DNA from: Mucilaginibacter sp. dw_454
Lineage (GTDB): Bacteria; Bacteroidota; Bacteroidia; Sphingobacteriales; Sphingobacteriaceae
Reading direction: 5' to 3'
DNA: 64,000 nucleotides
Assembly (NCBI RefSeq): GCF_018449775.1
Contig: NZ_JAAVVB010000001.1
Location: 1,178,001 to 1,242,000, forward strand
The notes under the pieces are model-generated. The model saw only the letters and a list, made by a program, of their open reading frames with translations, was not told the DNA's origin and did no database searches. Shown here piece by piece: positions 16,254 to 24,350 of this stretch (its first letter is position 1; the number at the start of each line of letters is the position of its first letter). The translations under genes were made by a program, and so were the position numbers.

Positions 16254-16502
16254 ATGAAAACAATCAAGGTATTATTAGTTGCGCTATTTACAGCGGCTAT
16301 GTTTGCAGTAGCACAGGCGCAGATCAGGCTACCGCCTCCGCCACCACGTCCGCCGCATCCGCCGCTGCCACACATAAACCTCCATTTAGGAGGGCCGCCA
16401 CCGCCGCCGCGAGGCAGAGTTGTGGTAGTAGCACACGGCAGACATGTTCATAGACGTCATTACTATTATTCACATGGTGTACGTCACTACCGCAGGTACT
16501 AA
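16254..16502 (+). CDS. Small secreted Pro/His/Arg-rich protein
   Basis: The 82-residue protein starts at the ATG at 16254, which gives a clean signal peptide (MKTIKVLLVALFTAAMFAVA, then QAQ); a longer frame from 16227 would put extra polar residues before it. The mature part is low-complexity: runs of prolines (PPPPPRPPHPPLP), a Gly-Pro block, and a C terminus of His, Tyr and Arg (RHYYYSHGVRHYRRY). No enzyme fold is possible at this size. It may bind metal or polyanions or coat the envelope, but this is a guess from composition. A terminator follows directly. Confidence 0.72.
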   Translation: MKTIKVLLVALFTAAMFAVAQAQIRLPPPPPRPPHPPLPHINLHLGGPPPPPRGRVVVVAHGRHVHRRHYYYSHGVRHYRRY

Positions 16503-16511
16503 AATGAAAAG

Positions 16512-16540
16512 AGCCGCTTATCCTTGCGATGAGCGGCTTT
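16512..16540 (+). terminator. Intrinsic terminator after the small secreted protein
   Basis: AGCCGCTTATC and GATGAGCGGCT form an 11-bp stem with one G-T pair and a 5-base loop, followed by a T-rich tract. It begins 10 bp after the stop codon at 16502. Confidence 0.75.
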
Positions 16541-16579
16541 ACTTTTCAACTGTAAACCAAACCAAATAGTCTCTTTTTG

Positions 16580-17221
16580 TTATGCGGATTTTTTGCGGAC
16601 GTTAGCTAATGACGACTCATAGATCGCTGTCAACAAATCGTCCGTTCTGAAATTAGTTTCCAAATCGCGGTCTATATAGTGATACGTAATATGTCTTTCG
16701 GTATCAATCACATAAACCGATAGCAATGGAATATTGAAGTCAATACCTGCGTAAGTATTCCAGGTTGGATCTTTTTCTGAATAAACTCTGAATTTACTTG
16801 CTATCTTATTATCGTTATCATAATAGAAATTAAGCGTTAAACTATGCTCCCAGGTAATCCTGGCCAATGCTTCACGATCAGCACCATCGGTTAACACCAA
16901 TAAATTACCACCGTTAGCCTTGATCTCGTTCTGGATCTCATTCAATCTTTTTAACTGCTCGATACCCCTATCGCCCCAATGGGTTGAGTAAAACGCTATA
17001 GTAAGCGGCCGGCCATATAAATGTTTTAATGAAACCGGGCCGTTTGTAGGTGCGCCATTGTAAAAGTTACGCCAGCGTTTATAATCTGTCACCAAATTTA
17101 CATCCGGTATCAAATTACCCGTTTTAACCGGTTTTAACTTTTCATAGGTATGATTAAACTCGTTTTCGATATTTAACTCTGACAGATCGAAAAACGGATA
17201 TTTATTGGTAGTTGATGACAT
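16580..17221 (-). CDS. Cysteine-less redoxin (AhpC/TSA-fold) protein
   Basis: This 213-residue protein looks like a thioredoxin/peroxiredoxin-fold domain: a strand PLTIAFYSTHWGDRGIEQLK (about 82-101), then NLLVLTDGADREAL and a late strand-turn LLSVYVIDTERHITYHY. In AhpC/TSA proteins the position after FY... holds the peroxidatic Cys; here it reads STHWGDRG, and the whole protein contains no cysteine. It therefore cannot be a thiol peroxidase. It has no signal peptide, so it is cytoplasmic. A single gene, with a -7-like element about 160 bp upstream. The role may be binding or regulatory. Confidence 0.7.
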   Translation of the reverse strand: MSSTTNKYPFFDLSELNIENEFNHTYEKLKPVKTGNLIPDVNLVTDYKRWRNFYNGAPTNGPVSLKHLYGRPLTIAFYSTHWGDRGIEQLKRLNEIQNEIKANGGNLLVLTDGADREALARITWEHSLTLNFYYDNDNKIASKFRVYSEKDPTWNTYAGIDFNIPLLSVYVIDTERHITYHYIDRDLETNFRTDDLLTAIYESSLANVRKKSA

Positions 17222-17381
17222 TTTGTACTGAATTGAAAATTAATAATTTATGTTTTGATAGATGTAGGATACGATGATTAGTAACAACACATTCGCAATC
17301 CCCTGGTCTGTCGGTCAGAAAGGATGAAAATTTGCAGTGTTGTTTGTGTGCTTTTCATATCGCTATTTTTCAATTACAATA

Positions 17382-17389
17382 CAAATATA
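17382..17389 (-). promoter_or_regulatory. Candidate -7 element for the redoxin-fold gene
   Basis: The minus strand reads TATATTTG, matching TAnnTTTG, in a very AT-rich stretch about 160 bp upstream of the start at 17221. No clear -33 TTG is found at 17-23 bp. Weak support only. Confidence 0.28.
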
Positions 17390-17483
17390 CTATTAAGTCT
17401 ATATATTTAATATACTTTATTAGAATATTTTATATTTGCCTGATAATCAGCAATAAATTTTTATTTAGCCAATACCGGCAAAC

Positions 17484-19805
17484 TCAGTTAACTTTTGGCT
17501 GATGCTTTTTGATTTTAATAAACACCAGTTTTGAGGTAGGCGTATTGCTTTGTTTAGCAACGCTGTCAATAGGTACCAGTACATTGGTTTCGGGGTAATA
17601 GGTAGCCGTATTTTTTTCGGGGATGTTGTAAGGTACTACAATAAACAATCGGGCTACGCGCTCTTTATCGCCATGGGTATTGTACAGATCTACCAACTCG
17701 CCTTCTTTAAATCCCGCTTCGCGGATGTCTTTACGGTTCATAAAGATCACCCGGCGCTCATTATGGATACCGCGGTAACGGTCTTCCATACCATAAATGG
17801 TGGTATTAAATTGGTCGTGACTACGAATGGTGGTCATCATATATTCACCATCAGCCAATTGATGGTTGGGCAATTGGTTAATGGTAAACGCTACCTTATC
17901 TCCATATTTTTCGGTTTTGAACTTGCCGATGCGTGGCGCGTTGGGCAGATAAAATCCGCCTGGCTTGCGGACACGTTTGTTATAGTCATCAAAACCCGGG
18001 ATAACTTTTTCAATATCATCGCGGATAGCATCATAACTTTTCTCGAACTTATCCCAGTCAATGACCGACCGTTCACCAAGCGTAGCTTTAGCCAGCCGGC
18101 ATACAATGGTATTTTCGTTCAATAATCTATCTGATACCGGGTCGAGGATGCCTTTAGACATCTGCATCACCCCCATCGAGTTTTCGCAACTGATGAATTG
18201 CTCCTCGCCACCCACTATATCTTTATCACTTCGGGCCAGTGTAGGCAGTATCAAAGATTCCTCGCCATGTACCAGGTGACCGCGGTTTAACTTAGTCGAC
18301 ACATTGACAGTCAACTTCATTTTTCGCATCCCTTCGGCAGTATAAGTAGTATCCGGCGTAGCCGATAAAAAATTACCGCCCATAGCAAAGAAAACTTTCA
18401 GCTTGCCTTCGTTCATGGCAGTAATACTTTCAACCACGTCATAACCATGCTCGCGCGGTGGCTCGAACCCGTAGAACTTCTTCAAAGCATCCAATTGCTC
18501 GGGCTTGGGTTTATCCCAGATCATCATGGTACGATTTCCTTGCACGTTACTATGACCACGCACCGGGCACAAACCCGCGCCTGGTTTGCCGATAGCGCCC
18601 TTCAGTAAAGTGAGGTTCAGAATCTCTTTGATGGTAGCCACGCCATTTTGGTGTTGAGTAATACCCATGGCCCAACAGATGATGATGCGCTTTTTATTTT
18701 TAAGCAGATCGGCAGCTTCTCGTAATTGCCTTATTGGCACCCCTGCTGCTAAAGCCAAAGCCTTCACATCATGTTGCTGAACATGATGCAATAAATCAGT
18801 ATAGCCTATGGTGTTATATTTAATAAACTCCTGGTCGAAAACAGTACCCGGTGCCTTTACTTCTTCGTCATACAAAAGCTTTTCAATAGCCATTAGTGCA
18901 GCCATATCGCCATTTATTTTTATCTGGAGATATACATCAGCCAGTTGCGTGGTTATGCCCAGCACGCCTTTTACTTGTTGCGGATTTCGGAACCCCATCA
19001 GTCCTGCTTCCATCAATGGGTTAATAGCGATGATCTTTGAGCCGTTATCTTTTGCCTTCTCCAAAGCGGTCAGCATCCGTGGGTGATTAGTGCCGGGGTT
19101 TTGACCCATGATAATGATCACATCTGTCTCGTAAAAATCATTCAGCGTAACAGTGCCCTTCCCTATCCCGATCATCTCCGCCAGTGCAACGCTGGTAGAT
19201 TCGTGACACATATTAGAGCAATCGGGCATGTTATTGGTACCAAACTCCCGCACAAACAGTTGGTAGGTAAACGAAGCTTCATTACTGGTACGACCCGAGG
19301 TATAGAACGCGGCTTCATTTGGTGAATCCAAACCATTTAAATGTTGGGCTATCTTTTTAAAAGCATCATCCCAGCTAATAGGTTGATAATGGGTGCCGCC
19401 TTTGGGCAAGTAAACCGGCTCTGCAATACGGCCTTTTTTGCCTATCTCGTAATCATTTAGCTTAGCAAGATCAGCCACTGTATTTTGCGCGAAAAATTCG
19501 CCGGTCAACTTTTTAGTGGTGGCTTCTTCGGCCAGTGCTTTAGCGCCGTTCTCGCAATATTCTGCTATGGGCGACCGGTCATCATCCGGATCTGGCCAGG
19601 CACAGCTTGAGCAATCAAAGCCGCCCTTTTTGTTCATATGGTACAAAGCCTCCATTCCGCGCACGGGGCCAGCTTCTTTTAAAACATCGTCCATAGCGGC
19701 CACAACGGCCGGGATACCGGCGGCCCAGGTTTTGGGGTCGGTTACTTTTAAATCCGTTAACTCTTCAGGATTCTCTGCCGATGGAAGATCTTTTATCTTA
19801 CTCAT
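17484..19805 (-). CDS. FdhF/YdeP-family molybdopterin oxidoreductase
   Basis: A 773-residue molybdopterin-dependent oxidoreductase close to the YdeP/FdhF-like family. The N terminus has Cys residues in FDCSSCAWPDPDDD that can bind an iron-sulphur cluster, though the four-Cys motif of classical formate dehydrogenases is not obvious. Cofactor-binding segments are seen in SGRTSNEASFTYQLF, IIIMGQNPGTNHPRML and CPVRGHSNVQGNRTMM, and the C-terminal molydop-binding domain contains TTIRSHDQFNTT. No Sec codon or partner subunits are seen. It forms an operon with the 51-residue gene and fdhD. The substrate is unknown; in E. coli, YdeP is linked to acid resistance and not proven formate oxidation. Confidence 0.85.
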   Translation of the reverse strand: MSKIKDLPSAENPEELTDLKVTDPKTWAAGIPAVVAAMDDVLKEAGPVRGMEALYHMNKKGGFDCSSCAWPDPDDDRSPIAEYCENGAKALAEEATTKKLTGEFFAQNTVADLAKLNDYEIGKKGRIAEPVYLPKGGTHYQPISWDDAFKKIAQHLNGLDSPNEAAFYTSGRTSNEASFTYQLFVREFGTNNMPDCSNMCHESTSVALAEMIGIGKGTVTLNDFYETDVIIIMGQNPGTNHPRMLTALEKAKDNGSKIIAINPLMEAGLMGFRNPQQVKGVLGITTQLADVYLQIKINGDMAALMAIEKLLYDEEVKAPGTVFDQEFIKYNTIGYTDLLHHVQQHDVKALALAAGVPIRQLREAADLLKNKKRIIICWAMGITQHQNGVATIKEILNLTLLKGAIGKPGAGLCPVRGHSNVQGNRTMMIWDKPKPEQLDALKKFYGFEPPREHGYDVVESITAMNEGKLKVFFAMGGNFLSATPDTTYTAEGMRKMKLTVNVSTKLNRGHLVHGEESLILPTLARSDKDIVGGEEQFISCENSMGVMQMSKGILDPVSDRLLNENTIVCRLAKATLGERSVIDWDKFEKSYDAIRDDIEKVIPGFDDYNKRVRKPGGFYLPNAPRIGKFKTEKYGDKVAFTINQLPNHQLADGEYMMTTIRSHDQFNTTIYGMEDRYRGIHNERRVIFMNRKDIREAGFKEGELVDLYNTHGDKERVARLFIVVPYNIPEKNTATYYPETNVLVPIDSVAKQSNTPTSKLVFIKIKKHQPKVN

Positions 19806-19806
19806 A

Positions 19807-19962
19807 TTATTTTCTGGATACCTCGGCCTTGCCTGCGGCTGTATTAGGATTAGACAGTTCCTCTTCTATAAATAACTGCAACTCGCCGTCTTCGTTTTGA
19901 TAACCGAATTTATCGGTGCCAGACTGCTGCATGATCATAATTTTAAGGACATATGTATTCAT
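19807..19962 (-). CDS. Small 51-residue protein between fdhD and the oxidoreductase
   Basis: A short frame starts at the ATG at 19962 and stops at 19807. It encodes 51 residues beginning MNTYVLKIMIMQQSGTDKFG, then an acidic middle (NEDGELQLFIEEELS) and a Ser/Ala/Lys tail. It begins 12 bp after the fdhD stop and its stop codon is one base before the start of the oxidoreductase gene, so tight operon spacing on both sides argues that it is real. It has no signal peptide, cysteines or known domain. It could be a small partner or chaperone of the oxidoreductase; that is inferred only from position. Confidence 0.6.
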   Translation of the reverse strand: MNTYVLKIMIMQQSGTDKFGYQNEDGELQLFIEEELSNPNTAAGKAEVSRK

Positions 19963-19974
19963 AGGGGTAGATAT

Positions 19975-20868
19975 TTAATGGTTATGTATATGTTTAAAAG
20001 GCGAATTAGCAATTTTATTAGATTGTAACACCACACGATGTGGCGCTGTATAAATATTAAAGCGATGATTCCGCAGAAAACCAATGAGCGTAATGTTAAA
20101 CTCAGTTGCCAACTCAACGGCGAGGCTTGACGGCGCACCAACCGCAGCAATGACGCAAATGCCGGCCATGGCTGCCTTTTGTACCAACTCAAAACTTGCA
20201 CGCCCGCTTAAGAGCAATACGTTATCAGTTAGCGGCAATAAGCCATGATTTAGAGCCGTGCCAATTAGTTTATCCAAAGCGTTGTGACGCCCCACGTCTT
20301 CGCGTACCATGAGCAAATTGCCAGATGTGCTAAATAAAGCGCAAGCATGCAAGCCGCCGGTTATAGAAAAAACATCTTGATGATGTGATAAGGTGTCTGG
20401 CAGACTATGTAATATTTCTGAATCGATGAGGATATGATCCTCTACATCCCCATAAATACTAACCGTACGGATGGCATCGATAGATCCTTTACCGCAGACA
20501 CCACAGCTAGAGGTAGTGTAAAAATTACGCTCCATATTTTTAAGCTGAGGAACGATATCTTCTTTTAAAGTCACGGTTATTACATTCTCGCGGTTTTCTG
20601 AACAAACCGTAGCAGTATGATTGATTTGGTCGATATCACTAACTTTGGAAATAATGCCCTCTGTAAACAAAAAACCGGCTGCCAATTCCGGGTCATTGCC
20701 GGGGGTGCGCATAGTTACTGATATATTCTGGATGCGACGCTCAGGCGGCGCGCCGTGTACTAAACGAATTTCTAACGGCTCTTCAACCGCTAACTCATCA
20801 GCCATATCAGTGCAGAGCGTAGCGTACACTTTGGTTACCGGGAGCTTTATGGTTGATTTTGAAGACAT
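19975..20868 (-). CDS. fdhD: FdhD, formate dehydrogenase accessory sulfurtransferase
   Basis: A 297-residue FdhD protein. The sulfur-carrying Cys pair is in SSCGVCGKG (about 159-167), the motif GGLHACALF follows, and the conserved REDVGRHNALDKLIG is present. FdhD passes sulfur from a cysteine desulfurase to the molybdenum cofactor of formate-dehydrogenase-type enzymes, which fits the molybdopterin oxidoreductase in the same operon. The start at 20868 gives a short, normal N terminus. It is divergent from moaD with 74 bp between starts. The C-terminal extension of about 20 residues is low in features. The assignment is firm. Confidence 0.93.
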   Translation of the reverse strand: MSSKSTIKLPVTKVYATLCTDMADELAVEEPLEIRLVHGAPPERRIQNISVTMRTPGNDPELAAGFLFTEGIISKVSDIDQINHTATVCSENRENVITVTLKEDIVPQLKNMERNFYTTSSCGVCGKGSIDAIRTVSIYGDVEDHILIDSEILHSLPDTLSHHQDVFSITGGLHACALFSTSGNLLMVREDVGRHNALDKLIGTALNHGLLPLTDNVLLLSGRASFELVQKAAMAGICVIAAVGAPSSLAVELATEFNITLIGFLRNHRFNIYTAPHRVVLQSNKIANSPFKHIHNH

Positions 20869-20942
20869 AAATATTTAACAACTGCTAATTTTTATTGTTT
20901 CCTTTCTAACAAATCTTTCTCGCATATTTGCGTTTATATATT

Positions 20943-21185
20943 ATGAAGATCAATATACTGGCATTTGGCATTGCTAAAGATATTTTTGAGGCCTCAGCTG
21001 TCAAGGTAGAAATGACCAATGACGCGACGGTTTCAAACCTGAAATATCTACTGGAAAAACAATATCCCCGGCTAAAAAAACTGGCCACCTATATGGTAGC
21101 CGTTAATAACGAATACGCGCTTGACGGGGACACGGTGCATGAGCGCGACGAGATTGCTATTATCCCACCCGTAAGCGGCGGTTAA
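20943..21185 (+). CDS. moaD: MoaD, molybdopterin synthase small subunit
   Basis: An 80-residue ubiquitin-like protein. It ends in PPVSGG, and the C-terminal Gly-Gly is where MoeB adenylates and a thiocarboxylate forms. The ATG at 20943 is chosen because it begins the family-typical strand (MKINILAFGIAKDIF); five upstream codons are non-homologous. MoaD donates sulfur inside molybdopterin synthase with MoaE, encoded 3 bp downstream. MoeB, on the other strand, would activate it. Confidence 0.93.
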   Translation: MKINILAFGIAKDIFEASAVKVEMTNDATVSNLKYLLEKQYPRLKKLATYMVAVNNEYALDGDTVHERDEIAIIPPVSGG

Positions 21186-21188
21186 ACT

Positions 21189-21608
21189 ATGAATACCAAT
21201 ATCCAAATATTACCGATTACGTTAAATGCGCAAGAGTGCATTGGCTGGGTAATGTCGCCAGAGTGCGGTGGCATTGATATTTTTATTGGTACTGTACGCA
21301 ATGCCACTAAAGGAAAAGCTATTCTGCGTTTAGAATTTGAGGCTTACGAGAAAATGGCCATCAGCGAATTGGAAAAGATAGCCCAACAAGCTTTTGAGAA
21401 ATGGCCGGCACAAAGAATACTGATCCATCATCGAACAGGCGTTTTACAAATTGGCGAAATCCCGGTTATTATCGCCGTAGCAGCGGCACATCGCGACGCC
21501 GCTTTTGAAGCATGCCGTTATATCATCGATACCCTAAAACAAACAGTACCTATCTGGAAAAAAGAGATTTTTGAAGATGGCGAAGTTTGGGTAGCAGCGC
21601 ATCCCTAA
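21189..21608 (+). CDS. moaE: MoaE, molybdopterin synthase catalytic subunit
   Basis: A 139-residue MoaE protein with ECGGIDIFIGTVRNATKG near residues 24-41 (the GTVRN motif), LEFEAYEKMA, the substrate loop IHHRTGVLQIGE and the C-terminal KKEIFEDGEVWVA. These are all family hallmarks, including the Lys in the loop near the C terminus. It converts precursor Z (cPMP) to molybdopterin with MoaD. It is read right after moaD, and its last 4 bp overlap the end of convergent moeB. Confidence 0.94.
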   Translation: MNTNIQILPITLNAQECIGWVMSPECGGIDIFIGTVRNATKGKAILRLEFEAYEKMAISELEKIAQQAFEKWPAQRILIHHRTGVLQIGEIPVIIAVAAAHRDAAFEACRYIIDTLKQTVPIWKKEIFEDGEVWVAAHP

Positions 21609-22666
21609 TCTTTATATTCGAACCAGGCTTTTAAACCACCTGCTAATGAATATACTTTGGCATCAGGTGCTTTTTGTTTGATCTGCTTTACAGCGTCACC
21701 GCTCCTTTTACCCGATGAACAGTACAATACTTTAACTTTTGGATTGGTGAGGTAATCCATATTTTCGTCGATCTCATCCACTTCAAAATGTATACCGCCT
21801 ATATGGATCTCGTCACGCTCCTGGTCGGTCCGGACATCAACCAATTCTAAAGTATTATCCGCCAATCTTTGTTTAACATCGGCCACCGTTAGGGTTTCAG
21901 CTGCTGTTGTCTGAACCAGTGATTGAATATTGGTATTTGTAATTTTACCAATTTTAATAATACGGCTTTGCAAACTCAGCGCGTCAAATATCATCACTTT
22001 TCCGACCAGCAAATCACCAGTTTGGGTAATATATTTAATCACTTCATTGGCCTGAATACAGCCAATAATTCCCGCAAGCGTTGGTATAACTCCGCCATCG
22101 GCGCAATTGGGTATTTGAGTAGCGTCAACCTGAGGAAACAGATCACGATAATTAGGCGATTTACTACCGCCGGCACTGGTAATATTCCAAACCGCTGCCT
22201 GCCCTTCAAACTGATAAATAGCGCCGTACACTATCGGTTTACCGGCTATCACACAAGCATCATTAACCAGGTAGCGGGTTTCGAAGTTATCGGTACAGTC
22301 AACCACTAAATCGTAGGGCTGAATAATCTCCATTACATTTCCTGAATTGATTTGCACATCGAGCGCAATCACTTTTACCTGTGGATTTTGTCTTTGCAGC
22401 TTCTCGGCAGCAATTACCGCCTTCTTTTTGCCTGCGTCATCCGGCATAAATAAGATCTGCCTGTGCAAATTGGTTAGCGACACTACATCAAAATCAGCTA
22501 TCCCCAAATTGCCAATACCCGCGGCTGCAAGGTATTGCGCAACCGGACAACCCAATCCTCCCGCGCCTATCACCAACACCTTAGCCTGCTGCAAACGCTG
22601 TTGCCCAACCTCACCAAAGCCCGGTAAAGCCACCTGGCAACTGTATCTTAACCAATCGTCATTCAT
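21605..22666 (-). CDS. moeB: MoeB-like adenylyltransferase fused to rhodanese
   Basis: A 353-residue two-domain protein. Residues 1-245 are ThiF/MoeB: P-loop GAGGLG (34-39), LHRQ (67-70) and Cys188 in NCADGGVIPT. Residues about 258-352 form a rhodanese with active-site Cys316 in YCSSGKRSGDA. The domain order matches MOCS3-type enzymes, which both activate and sulfurate MoaD. The CxxC zinc pairs seen in some MoeB proteins are not evident. It overlaps the upstream mobA-like gene by 4 bp and is the last gene of the moa operon. Role in MoaD sulfuration is well supported. Confidence 0.9.
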   Translation of the reverse strand: MNDDWLRYSCQVALPGFGEVGQQRLQQAKVLVIGAGGLGCPVAQYLAAAGIGNLGIADFDVVSLTNLHRQILFMPDDAGKKKAVIAAEKLQRQNPQVKVIALDVQINSGNVMEIIQPYDLVVDCTDNFETRYLVNDACVIAGKPIVYGAIYQFEGQAAVWNITSAGGSKSPNYRDLFPQVDATQIPNCADGGVIPTLAGIIGCIQANEVIKYITQTGDLLVGKVMIFDALSLQSRIIKIGKITNTNIQSLVQTTAAETLTVADVKQRLADNTLELVDVRTDQERDEIHIGGIHFEVDEIDENMDYLTNPKVKVLYCSSGKRSGDAVKQIKQKAPDAKVYSLAGGLKAWFEYKD

Positions 22667-23856
22667 TCTTGTGTGGCAGCTATTTTCTGGTGAATCTGTC
22701 GTTTAATTTTTTCGTAATCCTCGGCAGTGTTAACATTGGTCAATACCTCAGCATTTACTGGTTTAAGCAGGTGCGTATCGCTATTGATTAAAACTTTACG
22801 CGGGCAAGAATAACCCTGCGCAAGGAAAGCCAGTAATACCGGGTAACTTTTCGGCTCCCAAATAGTGATCAATGGTTCAGGAAAACCGTCGGTAGCGCTC
22901 TCATAAGCTGTCGCCAATTTCGAAATATCCCGATTGCTTATTAAATGATTAAAGACATCAGCGTCCAGCAAAGGCATATCGCAGGCTACAACCAACCACC
23001 CACTATCCGGCTTTTCGCGAAATGCAGACAAGATCGCACCAAAAGGCCCCAGATCTGTAAATGTATCAGGTAGTGTTTTATAGTCGGCCGTTATTTCTGT
23101 ATGCTGATCTGAACGGCAGGAAATAAAGACATCATCGCAGTGCTGCTTTAACAAGTCGGCCATATAATATCGTTGTTCTTTGCCGTACCAGTTCAGTTTT
23201 CCCTTATCGGTACCCATACGCAGGCTTTGGCCGCCCGCCAGTACCAATCCGTTTAAAACAGGTTTGGCTTCCTGCATTTTGGTCTTGAAAAAGTCGATAA
23301 TCTTATCTGTTTCATCCAACCGGTAAACAGGCAATTGCTCCCAGTTAGGAACAGCTTCTTTAATAAAGTCGAATATTTCAACCGATGAGTCAGCCAGCAA
23401 GACTAACTCTACATTTGTCAATTGCGAAACCCGCTTTTGCAGCGAGGCCATTTTATTTTGATATATGATGACGACTTGCGCTTTGGCCGGCTGATGGTTG
23501 CCATTCACCAGCACCAGGTCGGCATCGGCAAATTGCTGCCTGAAATTGATGGATTTTAGTCCTAAATCAAAGTTGAACTGGTGATTATTGATCTGATCGG
23601 TATATTCTAAGGTCGCTCCATTTGCCAGTCGACCGGGCGGTAAAACCTCTTCATCATTATGTGTGCTATCCGCATAAGCGCATTTGTATTGCGGCGACAG
23701 CGCGGCAATCACATCTGCTGCCAGCAGTTTAATATTGATACACGGCGCACCTAAAATAGCCCACTCATTCCGGCTAAAATGACCGATGTCCGGACGTGCC
23801 AGCTTAGCGTGTTTTTTATGCTCTTTTGAAATCACGTTTACCTCCTGTTTTTTCAA
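22663..23856 (-). CDS. mobA: MobA-like molybdenum cofactor guanylyltransferase with N-terminal extension
   Basis: The 397-residue protein has a MobA nucleotidyltransferase domain from about residue 200 on, with the signature VLAGGQSLRMGTDKGKL (205-221), LGPFGAI and CDMPLL. MobA adds GMP to molybdopterin. Residues 1-195 are not needed by E. coli MobA; they have Rossmann-like strands (DADLVLVNGN, AKAQVVIIYQN) but no Walker A loop, so this is at best a relict MobB-like or unrelated regulatory domain. Its 5' end overlaps moaC by 41 bp, so a later in-frame start is possible. The MobA part is firm; the N-terminal part is unknown. Confidence 0.82.
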   Translation of the reverse strand: MKKQEVNVISKEHKKHAKLARPDIGHFSRNEWAILGAPCINIKLLAADVIAALSPQYKCAYADSTHNDEEVLPPGRLANGATLEYTDQINNHQFNFDLGLKSINFRQQFADADLVLVNGNHQPAKAQVVIIYQNKMASLQKRVSQLTNVELVLLADSSVEIFDFIKEAVPNWEQLPVYRLDETDKIIDFFKTKMQEAKPVLNGLVLAGGQSLRMGTDKGKLNWYGKEQRYYMADLLKQHCDDVFISCRSDQHTEITADYKTLPDTFTDLGPFGAILSAFREKPDSGWLVVACDMPLLDADVFNHLISNRDISKLATAYESATDGFPEPLITIWEPKSYPVLLAFLAQGYSCPRKVLINSDTHLLKPVNAEVLTNVNTAEDYEKIKRQIHQKIAATQE

Positions 23857-24322
23857 TCAGCTTTGTTTCTTTAATCACAATGTCATGGCTCAGCGCCTTA
23901 CACATGTCGTAAATGGTCAAGGCCGATATACTAGCCCCTACCAGCGCTTCCATCTCGATGCCGGTTTTAGCGGTGATTGTTGCTGTGCAATTAATTACAA
24001 CCTCATTATTATTGTCGACTTGAATATCGATTTGGCAATTATCCAATCCCAGCGGATGACAAAGCGGAATCAGATCACCCGTTTTCTTAGCCGCCATAAT
24101 ACCGGCGATGATAGCCGTTTGAAACACCGAACCCTTTTTGGTTTGTAGGTCACCATCTGTCAGCTGAGCCAAAACCGAATCAGGCAAGTATACAATACTC
24201 TGCGCGATGGCAGTGCGTTTGGTCGCCATCTTTTCAGAAACATCAACCATAGTTGCCTTACCCATTTTATCTAAATGAGAAAACGTTTGAGTAGATTTTT
24301 CTTCGATATTGTTTGTCATCAC
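23816..24322 (-). CDS. moaC: MoaC, cyclic pyranopterin monophosphate synthase
   Basis: A 168-residue MoaC. It contains IPLCHPLGLDNCQIDI (about 87-102), with the conserved CHP, and the segment KTGIEMEALVGASISALTIYDMCKAL (central ME and the TIYDM motif) present in true MoaC. The C terminus KLIEKTGGKRDFKRA is also family-typical. MoaC completes the first step after MoaA, making cPMP. The N-terminal 20 residues are extra or variable. The gene lies between moeA and mobA in the minus-strand operon. Confidence 0.93.
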   Translation of the reverse strand: MMTNNIEEKSTQTFSHLDKMGKATMVDVSEKMATKRTAIAQSIVYLPDSVLAQLTDGDLQTKKGSVFQTAIIAGIMAAKKTGDLIPLCHPLGLDNCQIDIQVDNNNEVVINCTATITAKTGIEMEALVGASISALTIYDMCKALSHDIVIKETKLIEKTGGKRDFKRA

Positions 24323-24350
24323 TGGTTACTATTTTGTTTGCGATATACGA

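Noticed and set aside
17550..18125. Plus-strand open frame of 191 codons
   Set aside because: It is antisense to the well-supported molybdopterin oxidoreductase gene and has no domain signal.
17484..20868. Respiratory formate dehydrogenase complex
   Set aside because: There are no iron-sulphur or membrane subunits nearby and no clear four-Cys cluster motif; the enzyme is closer to YdeP-like proteins.
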